Assembly: GCA_004172865.1 (NCBI GenBank)
Contig: SEBV01000007.1
Location: forward strand, 62,001-126,000
Source: Gammaproteobacteria bacterium
GTDB taxonomy: Bacteria; Pseudomonadota; Gammaproteobacteria; Pseudomonadales; Cellvibrionaceae
Length of the DNA: 64,000 nucleotides
Direction: 5' to 3'
The translations under genes and the position numbers were made by a program. This document shows positions 1 to 9,061 of this stretch, one piece after another. Each line of letters opens with the position of its first letter. Position 1 is the stretch's first letter. The notes beneath the pieces were generated by a model, which did no database searches, was not told the DNA's origin, and worked only from the letters and a program-made list of their open reading frames with translations.

Positions 1-1
1 T

Positions 2-643
2 GTATCTATTGAGCCTGCTTCTGACGAAGAAATCGCTAATACTGTAAAAGTGATGGGCGGTGAAGATTGGGAATTGTGGATCAATGCGTTAAAAGACGCT
101 GATTTACTTGCCGATAATTTCCAGACCGTAGCTTACACCTATCTCGGTGACAAACTAACTTGGCCAATTTACGGCAAGGCAACTATCGGCAAAGCCAAAG
201 AAGATTTGGATCGCGCAGCGAAAGAATTGAGTGCAAAACATGGCGGCAAAGCACGCGTTGCAGTGCTTAAAGCGGTAGTGACTCAAGCAAGTTCGGCAAT
301 TCCAGTAATGCCCTTGTATTTGGCGATTTTATTTAAAGTCATGAAAGAGCAGGGCACGCACGAAGGTTGCATCGAACAAATTCAGCGTTTGTTTACTGAA
401 TGTTTGTATTCAGCTAATCCACGTGTAGACGATGCCGGTCGTTATCGTGTTGATGAATTGGAATTAGATCCGTCTGTACAAACCAAAGTTGAAGCAATTT
501 GGGATCAAGTGACTGAAGAAAATCTTTTCGAATTAACTGATTTTGCAGGATACAAAGCCGAGTTTTTGCGCTTGTTTGGTTTTGGTCTTGATTCTGTAGA
601 TTACGATGCTGAAACCAGTCCTTTAGTAAAAACAAATTTCTAA
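2..643 (+). CDS. fabV: Enoyl-[acyl-carrier-protein] reductase FabV, C-terminal part
   Basis: FabV is an NADH-dependent trans-2-enoyl-ACP/CoA reductase that catalyses the last step of each fatty-acid elongation cycle. The reading frame is already open at base 2 and continues through an in-frame GTG at 50, so the gene starts before the window and roughly the last 214 residues of a ~400-residue protein are present. The segment [18 protein letters not shown] followed by [10 protein letters not shown] is typical of the FabV C-terminal half, and the ending around the FGFGL segment also fits. An intrinsic terminator follows within 15 bases. The catalytic Tyr/Lys region cannot be judged because most of the Rossmann domain is outside the window. 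Confidence 0.9.
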   Translation, partial: VSIEPASDEEIANTVKVMGGEDWELWINALKDADLLADNFQTVAYTYLGDKLTWPIYGKATIGKAKEDLDRAAKELSAKHGGKARVAVLKAVVTQASSAIPVMPLYLAILFKVMKEQGTHEGCIEQIQRLFTECLYSANPRVDDAGRYRVDELELDPSVQTKVEAIWDQVTEENLFELTDFAGYKAEFLRLFGFGLDSVDYDAETSPLVKTNF

Positions 644-656
644 AATTGCGAAACCT

Positions 657-683
657 AAAGCCCCTTTTTAGGGGCTTTTTTTA
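657..683 (+). terminator. Intrinsic terminator after fabV
   Basis: AAAGCCCC (657-664) pairs with GGGGCTTT (671-678) around a 6-base loop, followed by a T run. It lies 13 bases after the fabV stop. Confidence 0.9.
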
Positions 684-698
684 TTTATGGAGTATGAA

Positions 699-1232
699 AT
701 GCGTAAACGTATTGCCATTGATATGGATGAAACTATTTGTGACACCTTAACGCGTCATTTGGATTGGTATAACACAGAGTTCAAGCAAAATCTGACGCGA
801 CAAGATGTGATGGGCAAGAAAATTTATGACAGTGTGCCTGATGAACATGTTGCACGTATTCGTTCCTACCCTGACAATCCGAAATTTTTCGCTGATTTGA
901 CTCCGTATGAGAATGCCATCGAAGTCATACGCGAATTAAATGAGAAATACGATATTTATATTGCAACTGCAGCTATGGAACATCCTAACTCTTTCGCTGC
1001 AAAATATGAGTGGCTGGTAAAATATTTGCCATTTATTTCGCCGATGAATTTTATTTTTTGCGGCAACAAAGGCGTGCTAAATACTGATTATTTAATTGAT
1101 GATAGCTCAAGGCATTTTGAGTTTTTTTCAGGGCAGGGCGTACTCTTTACCGCTCCGCACAACATTGAAGAGCAGCCGCTTGTGCGGGTTAATAATTGGC
1201 AGGAAGTACGAGATTATTTTTTAACAAAATAA
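699..1232 (+). CDS. 5'(3')-deoxyribonucleotidase-like HAD phosphatase
   Basis: This is a HAD-superfamily protein of the NT5C (5' nucleotidase, deoxy, cytosolic type C) family, predicted to dephosphorylate (deoxy)nucleoside monophosphates. The N-terminal DMDETICDT is the HAD motif I (DxDxT), with the nucleophile Asp near residue 8. IATAAM matches motif II, and LIDDSSRHFEFF supplies the motif IV acidic pair. At 177 aa the length fits the family. The start at 699 is chosen because GGAG (689-692) sits 6 bases upstream; a 12-base-longer start at 687 would overlap that ribosome site. It lies alone between the fabV terminator and a convergent signal peptidase gene. The exact substrate is not known. 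Confidence 0.8.
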   Translation: MRKRIAIDMDETICDTLTRHLDWYNTEFKQNLTRQDVMGKKIYDSVPDEHVARIRSYPDNPKFFADLTPYENAIEVIRELNEKYDIYIATAAMEHPNSFAAKYEWLVKYLPFISPMNFIFCGNKGVLNTDYLIDDSSRHFEFFSGQGVLFTAPHNIEEQPLVRVNNWQEVRDYFLTK

Positions 1233-1246
1233 TCTCGCTGTCTGAT

Positions 1247-1891
1247 CTAGAGAGTTTTGAAAAAACGATCCGCGCGTGGAATGTAATAGTTGTCGTAATT
1301 AAATGACATAACAACTGAGCGCGATCTGCCTACAAATTCACCGCGCGGTACAAAACCAATTACGCGTGAATCCGCACTGTTATCGCGATTATCGCCCAAC
1401 ATTAAATATTGACCTTCGGGAACAATAACTGCGGGAAAATTTGCAAATGCATGATCATCTGGATTGCTTATGCGCACACTGTGAGGCGTGTTAAACAGCT
1501 TTTCAATTTGATCAATGCTGGCAGAATCTTTTTCATAATCTATCGCTTTGCCATTAATCGTCAGTTGATTGTTGGTCATGGAAACCGTGTCCCCAGGAAT
1601 ACCTATAACGCGTTTAACCAAACGTTTGTCCGACACTTTTGAGTCAAAAATAGCAACATCGCCTCGTGCTGGATCGCCAAGCTTTAACAGTGAAATATGG
1701 GTAAAAGGAATATGTAAATCGTAAGCCAATTTATTAACCGCGATTCTGTCGCCTTCAACTAAAGTAGGCTTCATGGATGCGGAAGGAACGGTATTCCAAT
1801 CGGCGCAGGCGCTTCTAAAAATAAACATCAAACCCAGAAAAATAATAAAGGATTTGTTTTCCTGCCAAAGATTACGCCAGTTCGGTTTCAT
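1247..1891 (-). CDS. Signal peptidase I, short paralogue
   Basis: Membrane serine protease that removes signal peptides from exported proteins. The 214-aa product has one hydrophobic N-terminal segment (about residues 14-25). It is followed by the catalytic serine motif PSASM (Ser39) and the catalytic lysine motif VKRVIGIPGD (Lys93). The C-terminal GDNRDNSADSR box is the S26 family signature. The start at 1891 has GGAG 6-9 bases upstream on the minus strand; a 12-codon-longer start lacks that support. It is shorter than the lepB product at 5331 and has only one membrane segment. Having two type I signal peptidases within 4 kb suggests either redundancy or a specialised substrate for this one. 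Confidence 0.88.
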   Translation of the reverse strand: MKPNWRNLWQENKSFIIFLGLMFIFRSACADWNTVPSASMKPTLVEGDRIAVNKLAYDLHIPFTHISLLKLGDPARGDVAIFDSKVSDKRLVKRVIGIPGDTVSMTNNQLTINGKAIDYEKDSASIDQIEKLFNTPHSVRISNPDDHAFANFPAVIVPEGQYLMLGDNRDNSADSRVIGFVPRGEFVGRSRSVVMSFNYDNYYIPRADRFFKTL

Positions 1892-2013
1892 ATTTTCTCC
1901 ATAAAAGTATGTTGCAAGGCTGTACAATAGGCGGCTTATTCATAGCTAAGGCGCAGGTAAAAGACCGACGCGCTTAAGCAAAGTTCATTAACAATAAATA
2001 TCACATACTGCCT

Positions 2014-2916
2014 ATGACATCATTTTTAAAATCTCTTGCGAGCCATTGTTTGGGAATACTTACGACACTTTTATTTATCGTGTTTACGCTCATTGTTTTT
2101 ATTCCGTTGCTACCTTTGGCGTTTTTAAAATTTCTGATACCGCTCTCCGCTTGGCGAGTACTTTGTAATCGTTGGCTGGATTGGCTCGCAAGTCATTGGA
2201 TGGACGCCAACGCGCGTCATCAATCGCTGTTGTTACCTACTCGTTTGAAGGTAGAGGGTTTGCAGGGACTGAGTGTCGACGACTGGTACATGATGATTGC
2301 GAATCATCAATCCTGGGTGGATATTTTAGTGCTCTTGCGGGTATTCAATCGTCGCATTCCTTATTTGAAATTCTTTTTAAAGCAATCGCTGATTTGGGTT
2401 CCATTATTGGGCGTAGCTTGGTGGGCGTTGGAATTTCCGTTTATGCGCCGTTACAGCAAAGCAGAAATCGCTAAAAACCCGGCGCTTAAAGGCAAAGACA
2501 TCGAAAAAACCCGAGGAGCTTGCGAAAAGTTTCGTCACAATCCAGTGACCATTATTAATTTTCTGGAAGGCACGCGTTTTACGCCAGAAAAATATGAGCA
2601 GCAAAAATCCAGCTACACCCATTTGTTAATGCCGAAAGCGGGAGGTTTGGCATTTACGTTAGCCGCGATGAATGGACAGCTGCATAGTCTGCTGGACGTT
2701 ACACTTTATTATCCTGAAGGCCGCCCAAGTTATTGGGATTACGCCTGCGGCAAAGTCGGTGTGATTGAAGTTTATGTAAGGCAGTTGCCCATCCCTCACG
2801 AGATGTTGGGAGATTACAGTGAGGATGCCGAATTTCGCGCGCGTTTTCATGCGTGGGTGAACCAGATCTGGCAGGAAAAGGACGCACTATTAAAGGAGTT
2901 GCATGTAAGCCACTAA
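2014..2916 (+). CDS. PlsC-family acyltransferase (YihG-like)
   Basis: Predicted membrane-bound lysophospholipid or 1-acylglycerol-3-phosphate acyltransferase. The H-x4-D catalytic motif is seen as NHQSWVD around residue 97, and FLEGTRFTPEK around residue 190 is the acceptor-binding EGTR motif. A strongly hydrophobic stretch covers residues 10-45. At 300 aa it is close in length and motif spelling to Escherichia coli YihG and longer than PlsC itself (~245 aa). It is divergent from the signal peptidase gene, with a promoter region of about 120 bases between them. The acyl-chain and acceptor preference cannot be read from the sequence. Confidence 0.82.
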   Translation: MTSFLKSLASHCLGILTTLLFIVFTLIVFIPLLPLAFLKFLIPLSAWRVLCNRWLDWLASHWMDANARHQSLLLPTRLKVEGLQGLSVDDWYMMIANHQSWVDILVLLRVFNRRIPYLKFFLKQSLIWVPLLGVAWWALEFPFMRRYSKAEIAKNPALKGKDIEKTRGACEKFRHNPVTIINFLEGTRFTPEKYEQQKSSYTHLLMPKAGGLAFTLAAMNGQLHSLLDVTLYYPEGRPSYWDYACGKVGVIEVYVRQLPIPHEMLGDYSEDAEFRARFHAWVNQIWQEKDALLKELHVSH

Positions 2917-2996
2917 AAAGCGCAGAAAAGTTTGGCTGTTCAAGGTATGCTACGGCATATCTTATTGATAGTGCGATTGTTTTTAAGGAGGCTGCC

Positions 2997-3221
2997 ATGC
3001 TGTATTCGCTCAAAGATTTATTTGCCAAGTTAGGTCTGCCCAATTCTGATAGTGAGATTGAGGCATTTATTGAGCGCTACCGTCCGCTACCACAAGCTGA
3101 GCCATTGGCCAGCGCCAGTTTTTGGACTGCCGAGCAAGCCGCTTTTTTGCGCGAGGCTCGTCAACCCTATTCAGACTGGGAAGAAGTTGTTGATGAACTT
3201 AATTGTCTGTTACGCGATTAA
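2997..3221 (+). CDS. DUF2789 family protein
   Basis: A 74-aa protein of unknown function that matches the DUF2789 pattern. It has an amphipathic N-terminus (YSLKDLFAKLGLP), a central WTAEQAAFLREA helix and an acidic DWEEVVDELN end. The start at 2997 is preceded by a strong AAGGAGG seven bases upstream, which rules out the longer frame that would overlap the acyltransferase gene. No catalytic residues are apparent. The gene is followed by an intrinsic terminator. Confidence 0.75.
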   Translation: MLYSLKDLFAKLGLPNSDSEIEAFIERYRPLPQAEPLASASFWTAEQAAFLREARQPYSDWEEVVDELNCLLRD

Positions 3222-3249
3222 GTCCTGTTAGATCCATTGGATTTGCTGG

Positions 3250-3276
3250 AAAGCGTACCTCGGTGCGCTTTTTTTT
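3250..3276 (+). terminator. Intrinsic terminator after the DUF2789 gene
   Basis: AAAGCGTAC (3250-3258) pairs with GTGCGCTTT (3263-3271, one G-T wobble) around a CTCG loop, and a run of T follows. Confidence 0.85.
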
Positions 3277-3446
3277 GACCTGTTTAACCTGAAATAAATA
3301 ATGTAGCCGCACAATTGTGGGTAGCTTTCGGGCACTCGAGGTGCGCATAGCTCTAAGGGGGTAAATACGCTAGAATGCCGCCCAACCGCAGCGGCTACCA
3401 TTTGCAGCCTGCCTATCTTCAAACCTCCATAAAGTATTTATTGCCT

Positions 3447-5246
3447 GTGACTGACTTAAGCCATATCCGTAATTTTTCTATCATCGCCCATATTGACCAC
3501 GGTAAATCCACCATCGCCGACCGCTTTATCCAAATGTGCGGCGGTTTGAGTGACCGTGAAATGGAAGCGCAAGTGCTTGATTCTATGGATTTAGAGCGCG
3601 AACGTGGCATCACCATCAAGGCGCACAGCGTTACGCTTTATTATAAGGCGCGCGATGGTAAAACCTATCAACTCAACTTTATTGATACCCCTGGCCACGT
3701 AGATTTCACCTACGAAGTTTCGCGTTCACTCGCAGCTTGTGAAGGGGCATTGTTGGTTGTAGATGCGGGTCAAGGTGTTGAAGCTCAGTCAGTTGCCAAC
3801 TGCTACACCGCTATCGAACAAGGTTTGGAGGTTATCCCGGTTCTGAACAAAATGGATTTGCCGCAAGCTGAACCAGACCGCGTCGCTCAGGAAATTGAAG
3901 ACATCATTGGTATCGATGCCACTGAAGCTGTACGTTGCTCCGCCAAGTCCGGCATGGGGATGGAGGATGTGCTGGAGGAATTGGTGCGTTTGGTTCCACC
4001 GCCACAAGGCGATGTGAATGCTCCGCTGCAGGCGTTAATCATCGACTCTTGGTTCGATAACTATCTCGGTGTAGTTTCGCTTGTACGTGTGAAGCAAGGC
4101 ACGCTGAAACTAAAAGATAAAATCATCGCCAAAACACTCGGCAAACCGCAAATGGTTGATGGCGTGGGTGTATTCAGTCCCAAACTCACTCAGCTTAAAG
4201 AACTGAAAGCTGGTGAAGTAGGGTTTGTTGTTGCCGGTATTAAAGATATTCAAGGTGCGCCCGTGGGCGATACTATCACTCATGCGTCTACGCCTGATGT
4301 TGAAGCCCTGGCTGGATTCCAAAAAATTAAGCCGCAAGTTTATGCGGGTATGTTCCCGATCAGCTCGGATGACTTCGAAGATTTCCGCGATGCTCTAGCA
4401 AAACTTACCTTGAATGATGCGTCATTGTTTTATGAACCAGAAAGTTCTGATGCGCTGGGTTTTGGTTTCCGTGTCGGCTTCCTTGGAATGCTGCATATGG
4501 AAATTATTCAGGAGCGTTTGGAGCGTGAATACGATCTGGATTTGATCACCACCGCGCCGACCGTAGTTTATGAAGTCGTCAATAATAAAGACGAAGTTAT
4601 TTACGTTGATAACCCCTCCAAATTACCAGAGCCAGGCCTGATTCGCGAAATGCGCGAGCCCATCGTTGAAGCTAATATTCTAGTGCCGCAAGAACATCTC
4701 GGTAATGTCATCACCTTATGTATTGATAAGCGCGGCGTGCAAAAAGATTTGCAATTTACCGGCTCGCAAGTGCGTGTGCGTTATGAATTGCCAATGAACG
4801 AAGTGGTAACGGATTTCTTTGACCGCTTGAAATCGGTGAGCCGCGGTTACGCGTCTCTGGACTATAGTTTTGTGCGTTTCCAGGAAGCCAAACTGGTTCG
4901 TCTTGATGTCTTGATTAACAGCGAAAAAGTGGATGCTCTGGCAATTATTGTGCATCGCGATAAAGCTCAACGCATGGGTCATTCATTGACCGATAAAATG
5001 AAAGAGCTGATTCCACGTCAGATGTACGACGTTGCCATTCAAGCGGCAATCGGTGGCCAAATTGTTGCTCGCTCAACGGTAAAAGCCTTACGTAAAGACG
5101 TAACAGCAAAATGTTATGGCGGCGATGCCAGCCGTAAGAAGAAGCTGTTAGAAAAACAAAAAGCCGGTAAGAAACGCATGAAGCAAGTCGGCAGTGTGGA
5201 AATCCCACAAGCGGCATTCTTTGCGGTATTAAAAATAGATTCTTAA
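3447..5246 (+). CDS. lepA: Elongation factor 4 (LepA)
   Basis: Ribosome-associated GTPase of the translation factor family. G1 is AHIDHGKST near residue 15, G2 lies around [11 protein letters not shown]3 is DTPGH and G4 is NKMDLP. The characteristic LepA C-terminal domain ends in a basic stretch. With a GTG start at 3447 the product is 599 aa, the usual LepA length. The longer in-frame ATG at 3375 would add 24 residues absent from the family. A TAGAAT at 3371-3376 could be a -10 element, but no good -35 was seen. It is the first gene of the lepA-lepB-DUF4845-rnc-era-recO group. Confidence 0.97.
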   Translation: MTDLSHIRNFSIIAHIDHGKSTIADRFIQMCGGLSDREMEAQVLDSMDLERERGITIKAHSVTLYYKARDGKTYQLNFIDTPGHVDFTYEVSRSLAACEGALLVVDAGQGVEAQSVANCYTAIEQGLEVIPVLNKMDLPQAEPDRVAQEIEDIIGIDATEAVRCSAKSGMGMEDVLEELVRLVPPPQGDVNAPLQALIIDSWFDNYLGVVSLVRVKQGTLKLKDKIIAKTLGKPQMVDGVGVFSPKLTQLKELKAGEVGFVVAGIKDIQGAPVGDTITHASTPDVEALAGFQKIKPQVYAGMFPISSDDFEDFRDALAKLTLNDASLFYEPESSDALGFGFRVGFLGMLHMEIIQERLEREYDLDLITTAPTVVYEVVNNKDEVIYVDNPSKLPEPGLIREMREPIVEANILVPQEHLGNVITLCIDKRGVQKDLQFTGSQVRVRYELPMNEVVTDFFDRLKSVSRGYASLDYSFVRFQEAKLVRLDVLINSEKVDALAIIVHRDKAQRMGHSLTDKMKELIPRQMYDVAIQAAIGGQIVARSTVKALRKDVTAKCYGGDASRKKKLLEKQKAGKKRMKQVGSVEIPQAAFFAVLKIDS

Positions 5247-5330
5247 TGTGGAGCTTGCGGAGCTTGCGTGCAGAATCAAGTTCAGTAGACATTCATCATC
5301 AAGGCAGACATTACACAGGTCATCAATTTC

Positions 5331-6203
5331 ATGAGCAGTATTAATCTTCCGTTAATTCTTACCCTTGCGGTGTTGATCACCGGCGCTATTTGGCTGATCG
5401 ATTTATTGTTTTTGGCACGCCCACGCAAACAAAAAGTTGTTGCCGTTGAGGAACAGTTTCAACATTTGACTATTGCGGATGAGCATAAAAAATTAGCTTA
5501 TGAAGAAGCGAAAAGCGCGGCGAGCAGAGAGCCATTGTTAGTTGAATATGCAAAATCCTTTTTCCCTGTATTATTTATTGTATTTTTCCTGCGTTCATTT
5601 TTAGTTGAGCCTTTTCAAATTCCATCGGGCTCCATGATTCCAACCTTGCAAGTTGGCGACTTTATCCTCGTTAATAAATTTGCCTATGGTTTGAGAGTGC
5701 CGGTACTGAACAAAACCTTTATTCCTGTCGATAAGCCAAAGCGTGGCGATGTGATGGTGTTCTTCCCGCCGCATCAGCCGAAAACCTATTTTATAAAACG
5801 TGTTATAGGTTTGCCGGGCGATAAAATCCGTTATACCAATAATGTGCTTTACTTAAACGGTGTTGAAATAAAGCAAGAGTTTGTGAAAAAAGGCTATCCA
5901 GAATGGGGTTCACCTTGCATGAGCATGCGCCAGCAAATGACTCTCGTTAATGAAGATCTTTTGGGTGTAGTTCATAAGATGCAAAAATGCGATCAGCCAA
6001 GTTCCTTAGGTATTGATGGTTCTTGGGAAGTTCCAGAAGGACATTACTTCATGATGGGCGACAACCGCGATAACAGTGGTGATAGCCGCGTATGGGGTAC
6101 AGTGTCGGAAGATGCGATTGTAGGCAAAGCCTTTGCGGTTTGGATGCACTGGGAACAACTGCTTAGTGTTCCAAGCTTTAGTAATGTAGGTGTTGTTAAA
6201 TAA
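5331..6203 (+). CDS. lepB: Signal peptidase I
   Basis: The main leader peptidase, linked to lepA as in most gammaproteobacteria. The 290-aa protein has two N-terminal membrane segments (about 8-29 and 77-92) with a charged cytoplasmic stretch between them. The catalytic serine is in IPSGSM (Ser101) and the general-base lysine is in FIKRVIGLPGD (Lys156). GDNRDNSGDSR is the C-terminal family box. The stop codon lies at the beginning of a 12-base tandem repeat that separates it from the next gene. Confidence 0.96.
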   Translation: MSSINLPLILTLAVLITGAIWLIDLLFLARPRKQKVVAVEEQFQHLTIADEHKKLAYEEAKSAASREPLLVEYAKSFFPVLFIVFFLRSFLVEPFQIPSGSMIPTLQVGDFILVNKFAYGLRVPVLNKTFIPVDKPKRGDVMVFFPPHQPKTYFIKRVIGLPGDKIRYTNNVLYLNGVEIKQEFVKKGYPEWGSPCMSMRQQMTLVNEDLLGVVHKMQKCDQPSSLGIDGSWEVPEGHYFMMGDNRDNSGDSRVWGTVSEDAIVGKAFAVWMHWEQLLSVPSFSNVGVVK

Positions 6204-6243
6204 ATCATTTAATAAATCATTTAATAAATCATTTAATAAATCA
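6199..6243 (+). repeat. 12-base tandem repeat at the lepB / DUF4845 junction
   Basis: The unit AATAAATCATTT is repeated three full times plus nine bases without mismatch. The lepB stop codon is inside the first unit, and each unit brings further stops in the lepB frame. The repeat ends 12 bases before the next ATG. Confidence 0.95.
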
Positions 6244-6255
6244 ACAGGTAGCCAT

Positions 6256-6699
6256 ATGAAGCGAGTTCAACAATTTAAAAGCCTGCAACAGCAACGCGGC
6301 CTTACCATGATCAGTTGGGTGCTTGTCCTGGCAATTCTTGCTTTTTGCGGCATGTTTGCTTTCCGTGTCGTGCCTATGTACGCCGAAAATGTTTATGTTG
6401 TAAACGCTTTGAAGTCCTTGTCTGAGCCGGGAACTAAAGTTAGTGAAATGTCTGATTCTGAAATTAAAAAGAAGCTTCAGAATTTTTACACAGTTAATAA
6501 CGTACGTAGCGAAGGTCCGCAAAATATTGTTATTGATCGGAAATCAAAGGCTTTACTAGTTAAGATTGATTACGAAAGCCGTGCAAACTTGTTTTACAAT
6601 ATCGACATAGTCACTCGCTTTGAAAATCACCTCGACGGTGACCAACCCAATTTATGTTGCAAACCTTTGGCTGAATCTCGTGCCCCTTCCAAGTATTAA
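6256..6699 (+). CDS. DUF4845 membrane protein
   Basis: A 147-aa protein of the DUF4845 family found between lepB and rnc in many gammaproteobacteria; function unknown. The N-terminal QQQRGLTMISWVLVLAIL resembles a type IV pilin-like N-terminus with a single membrane helix (about residues 17-37), followed by a soluble domain. The start at 6256 follows AGGT and lies just after the tandem repeat. An upstream in-frame codon at 6190 would translate the repeat as NKSF units and overlap lepB, which is less likely. Its end overlaps the chosen start of rnc by 20 bases, suggesting translational coupling. Confidence 0.8.
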   Translation: MKRVQQFKSLQQQRGLTMISWVLVLAILAFCGMFAFRVVPMYAENVYVVNALKSLSEPGTKVSEMSDSEIKKKLQNFYTVNNVRSEGPQNIVIDRKSKALLVKIDYESRANLFYNIDIVTRFENHLDGDQPNLCCKPLAESRAPSKY

Positions 6700-7363
6700 A
6701 CTTCAACGTCTGCAAGAGCGTTTGGGGTATGAGTTTAAAGCACCAACATTATTGCAATTAGCATTAACACATCGCAGCCATGGCGCTCACAACAATGAGC
6801 GTCTTGAATTTTTAGGCGATTCCATTTTAAATCTTGTCATCGGCGAAGCTTTATTTAAGCGCTTTGGTGATGTACGGGAAGGTCAATTAAGCCGGTTACG
6901 CTCGCAGTTAGTAAAAGGCGAAACACTCGCCGAGATCGCGCGTGAATTCGAATTGGGTGAATATCTGATTTTGGGTGAAGGCGAACTGAAGTCCGGCGGC
7001 AGTAAACGCGATTCCATTTTGGCGGATTCTGTTGAAGCACTGATTGGCGCTATCTACACCGAAACTGATTTTGATGTTTGTCGGTCTCATGTGTTGATAT
7101 GGTATGCGGATCGTTTAGCTGCATTGACCGTAGACACCACCGCGAAAGATGCAAAATCCCAGTTGCAGGAATATTTGCAAGGGTTGCGTAAACCCTTGCC
7201 TGAATATGAAGTCGTCGAAGCAGCCGGTGAGTCACACGCTCAAATATTTACTATCGAATGTCGCGTTGTGTTGTTAAAGCAACCGGTGCGCGCTCAAGCC
7301 AGTAATCGTCGCGAGGCAGAAAAACTTGCCGCGACCGAAGTGTTGCGTTTACTAAACGTTTAA
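6680..7363 (+). CDS. rnc: Ribonuclease III
   Basis: Double-strand-specific endoribonuclease for rRNA and mRNA processing. The signature NERLEFLGDS is at about residues 37-46. The second catalytic patch is DSVEAL, and the C-terminal half is a double-strand RNA-binding domain (DAKSQLQEYLQG to the end). The GTG start at 6680 gives 227 aa, against 226 aa in Escherichia coli, and places LQRLQERLGYEF at the expected N-terminal position. Upstream TTG starts would give an unusually long product. It overlaps the DUF4845 gene and is followed 24 bases later by era, the usual rnc-era pair. Confidence 0.95.
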   Translation: MPLPSIKLQRLQERLGYEFKAPTLLQLALTHRSHGAHNNERLEFLGDSILNLVIGEALFKRFGDVREGQLSRLRSQLVKGETLAEIAREFELGEYLILGEGELKSGGSKRDSILADSVEALIGAIYTETDFDVCRSHVLIWYADRLAALTVDTTAKDAKSQLQEYLQGLRKPLPEYEVVEAAGESHAQIFTIECRVVLLKQPVRAQASNRREAEKLAATEVLRLLNV

Positions 7364-7387
7364 TTTTTTAATTCTCCAGGTTTATCT

Positions 7388-8305
7388 ATGTCAGATCATT
7401 CTGATTCCCACACTACTCGCTGTGGTTATGTCGCCATTGTTGGTCGCCCAAACGTTGGTAAATCGACGTTGTTAAATCATATCCTCGGCCAAAAAATCAG
7501 TATCACGTCGCGCAAGCCACAAACGACTCGCAATAACGTCGTGGGTATTAAAACAGAAGCCGGTGTCCAAATTATGTTTGTGGATACGCCGGGAATGCAC
7601 CTTGGTCAGCAAAAAGCGATTAACCGTTATATGAATCGCGCAGCCAACACTGCGATGAAAGATGTTGATGTCGTCGTGTTTTTGGTGGACCGTTTCATCT
7701 GGACTGAAGAAGACGAGGCTGTTGCTGAAAAATTGCAGTATGTCGGCTGTCCGATTATTTTGGCGGTAAATAAAGTCGACCAAATTGAAGATAAAGAAAG
7801 TCTGCTGCCACATCTGGAAGAGCTGTCGCAAAAACTTAAAGTCGCTGAAATTATTCCTCTTTCTGCGTTGCGTAATATTAATTTGGATCGTCTTGAACAA
7901 TTAATTATCGACAGAATTCCGGAAGGCTTACACATGTATCCGGAAGATCAAATTACTGATCGCAGTTCGCGTTTTATGGCGGCGGAAATTGTTCGCGAAA
8001 AAATTACGCGTCAATTGGGCGATGAATTGCCTTACGAAATGGCAGTAGAGATCGAAGAGTTTAAGCAGGAAGGAAATTTGCTGAATATTTCGGCATTGAT
8101 TTTGGTCGAGCGCGATGGTCAAAAACGTATCCTTATTGGCGACAAAGGCGAGCGAATAAAGTTAATTGGTATTGAAGCACGCAAGGATATGGAAAAATTA
8201 TTTGATATGAAAATCATGTTAAAGCTTTGGGTAAAAGTTAAATCCGGCTGGTCTGATGACGAGCGCGCGTTACGCAGTTTGGGTTATAACGATCTCGATT
8301 TGTAA
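7388..8305 (+). CDS. era: GTPase Era
   Basis: Essential GTPase that binds 16S rRNA near its 3' end during 30S subunit assembly. The [10 protein letters not shown]-loop is at about residues 19-27, DTPG is G3 and NKVD is G4. The C-terminal KH domain includes the [18 protein letters not shown] region. The 305-aa length is normal. It sits in the rnc-era-recO arrangement. Confidence 0.97.
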   Translation: MSDHSDSHTTRCGYVAIVGRPNVGKSTLLNHILGQKISITSRKPQTTRNNVVGIKTEAGVQIMFVDTPGMHLGQQKAINRYMNRAANTAMKDVDVVVFLVDRFIWTEEDEAVAEKLQYVGCPIILAVNKVDQIEDKESLLPHLEELSQKLKVAEIIPLSALRNINLDRLEQLIIDRIPEGLHMYPEDQITDRSSRFMAAEIVREKITRQLGDELPYEMAVEIEEFKQEGNLLNISALILVERDGQKRILIGDKGERIKLIGIEARKDMEKLFDMKIMLKLWVKVKSGWSDDERALRSLGYNDLDL

Positions 8306-8365
8306 TTTACGGTATTTGCAAATCTTTCTAAAGCCGAATTTCTTTAAGCTGATTAAACCAATAAG

Positions 8366-9061
8366 ATGCAAATTGAACTTCAACCCGCATACATATTACA
8401 CACTCGGCCCTACCGCGATACCAGTATGTTGGTTGATTTTTTAACGCCGGAATTTGGACGAATCACTGCAGTAGCACGCGGTGTTCGATCACGCAAAACA
8501 CCCAAACGCAATTTATTAAATCCCTTCACGCGATTATTAATTTCCTTTCAGGGTAAAACCGATTTAAAGCTACTCACGCATTTTGAATCTGAAGGCACGC
8601 ATTTCACATTGACGGCAAAGCATTTATTTAGCGGCTTTTACCTCAACGAATTATTGGTGCGTTTGTTGCCTGAGTTGGATGCGCATCAAGAGCTTTATAA
8701 CTTGTATGAGCAAAGCTTGCACTCGTTAAAATCCCAAGCAGATCTTGAGCCTGTGTTGCGCCATTTTGAGTTGCAGTTATTAAATGAATTGGGCTACGGA
8801 ATAGACTTTGTTGCCGATGCAAAATCGGGAAACGAAATCGCTCATTGTGAAAATTATTGCCTTGATGTCACGCAAGGCTTTTATATGGCAGATACAAGTG
8901 TTTCAAGTAATTTTAAATTTTCAGGCGCGCATATTCACGCGATTGCGCAGCGAGAATTTACGTCACCTGAAATAAAAAAAACAGCAAAGCACATTACTCG
9001 AATTTTATTAAAACCTTTGTTGGGCAGCAAACCGCTCATGAGTCGCGAGCTGTTTAGCTAA
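8366..9061 (+). CDS. recO: DNA repair protein RecO
   Basis: RecFOR-pathway protein that helps load RecA onto SSB-coated DNA. The N-terminal OB-fold begins QPAYILHTRPYRDTS and continues with FGRITAVARGVR, both typical of RecO. The 231-aa length is normal. It overlaps the convergent gacS gene by 8 bases. pdxJ, which follows recO in many relatives, is not here. Confidence 0.92.
   Translation: MQIELQPAYILHTRPYRDTSMLVDFLTPEFGRITAVARGVRSRKTPKRNLLNPFTRLLISFQGKTDLKLLTHFESEGTHFTLTAKHLFSGFYLNELLVRLLPELDAHQELYNLYEQSLHSLKSQADLEPVLRHFELQLLNELGYGIDFVADAKSGNEIAHCENYCLDVTQGFYMADTSVSSNFKFSGAHIHAIAQREFTSPEIKKTAKHITRILLKPLLGSKPLMSRELFS

Noticed and set aside
6199-6243. CRISPR-like repeat
   Set aside because: The units are directly adjacent without spacers; it is a simple tandem repeat.
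6190-6255. N-terminal extension of DUF4845 with NKSF repeats
   Set aside because: It would start inside lepB and translate the tandem repeat; the ATG at 6256 has its own ribosome site and gives the family N-terminus.
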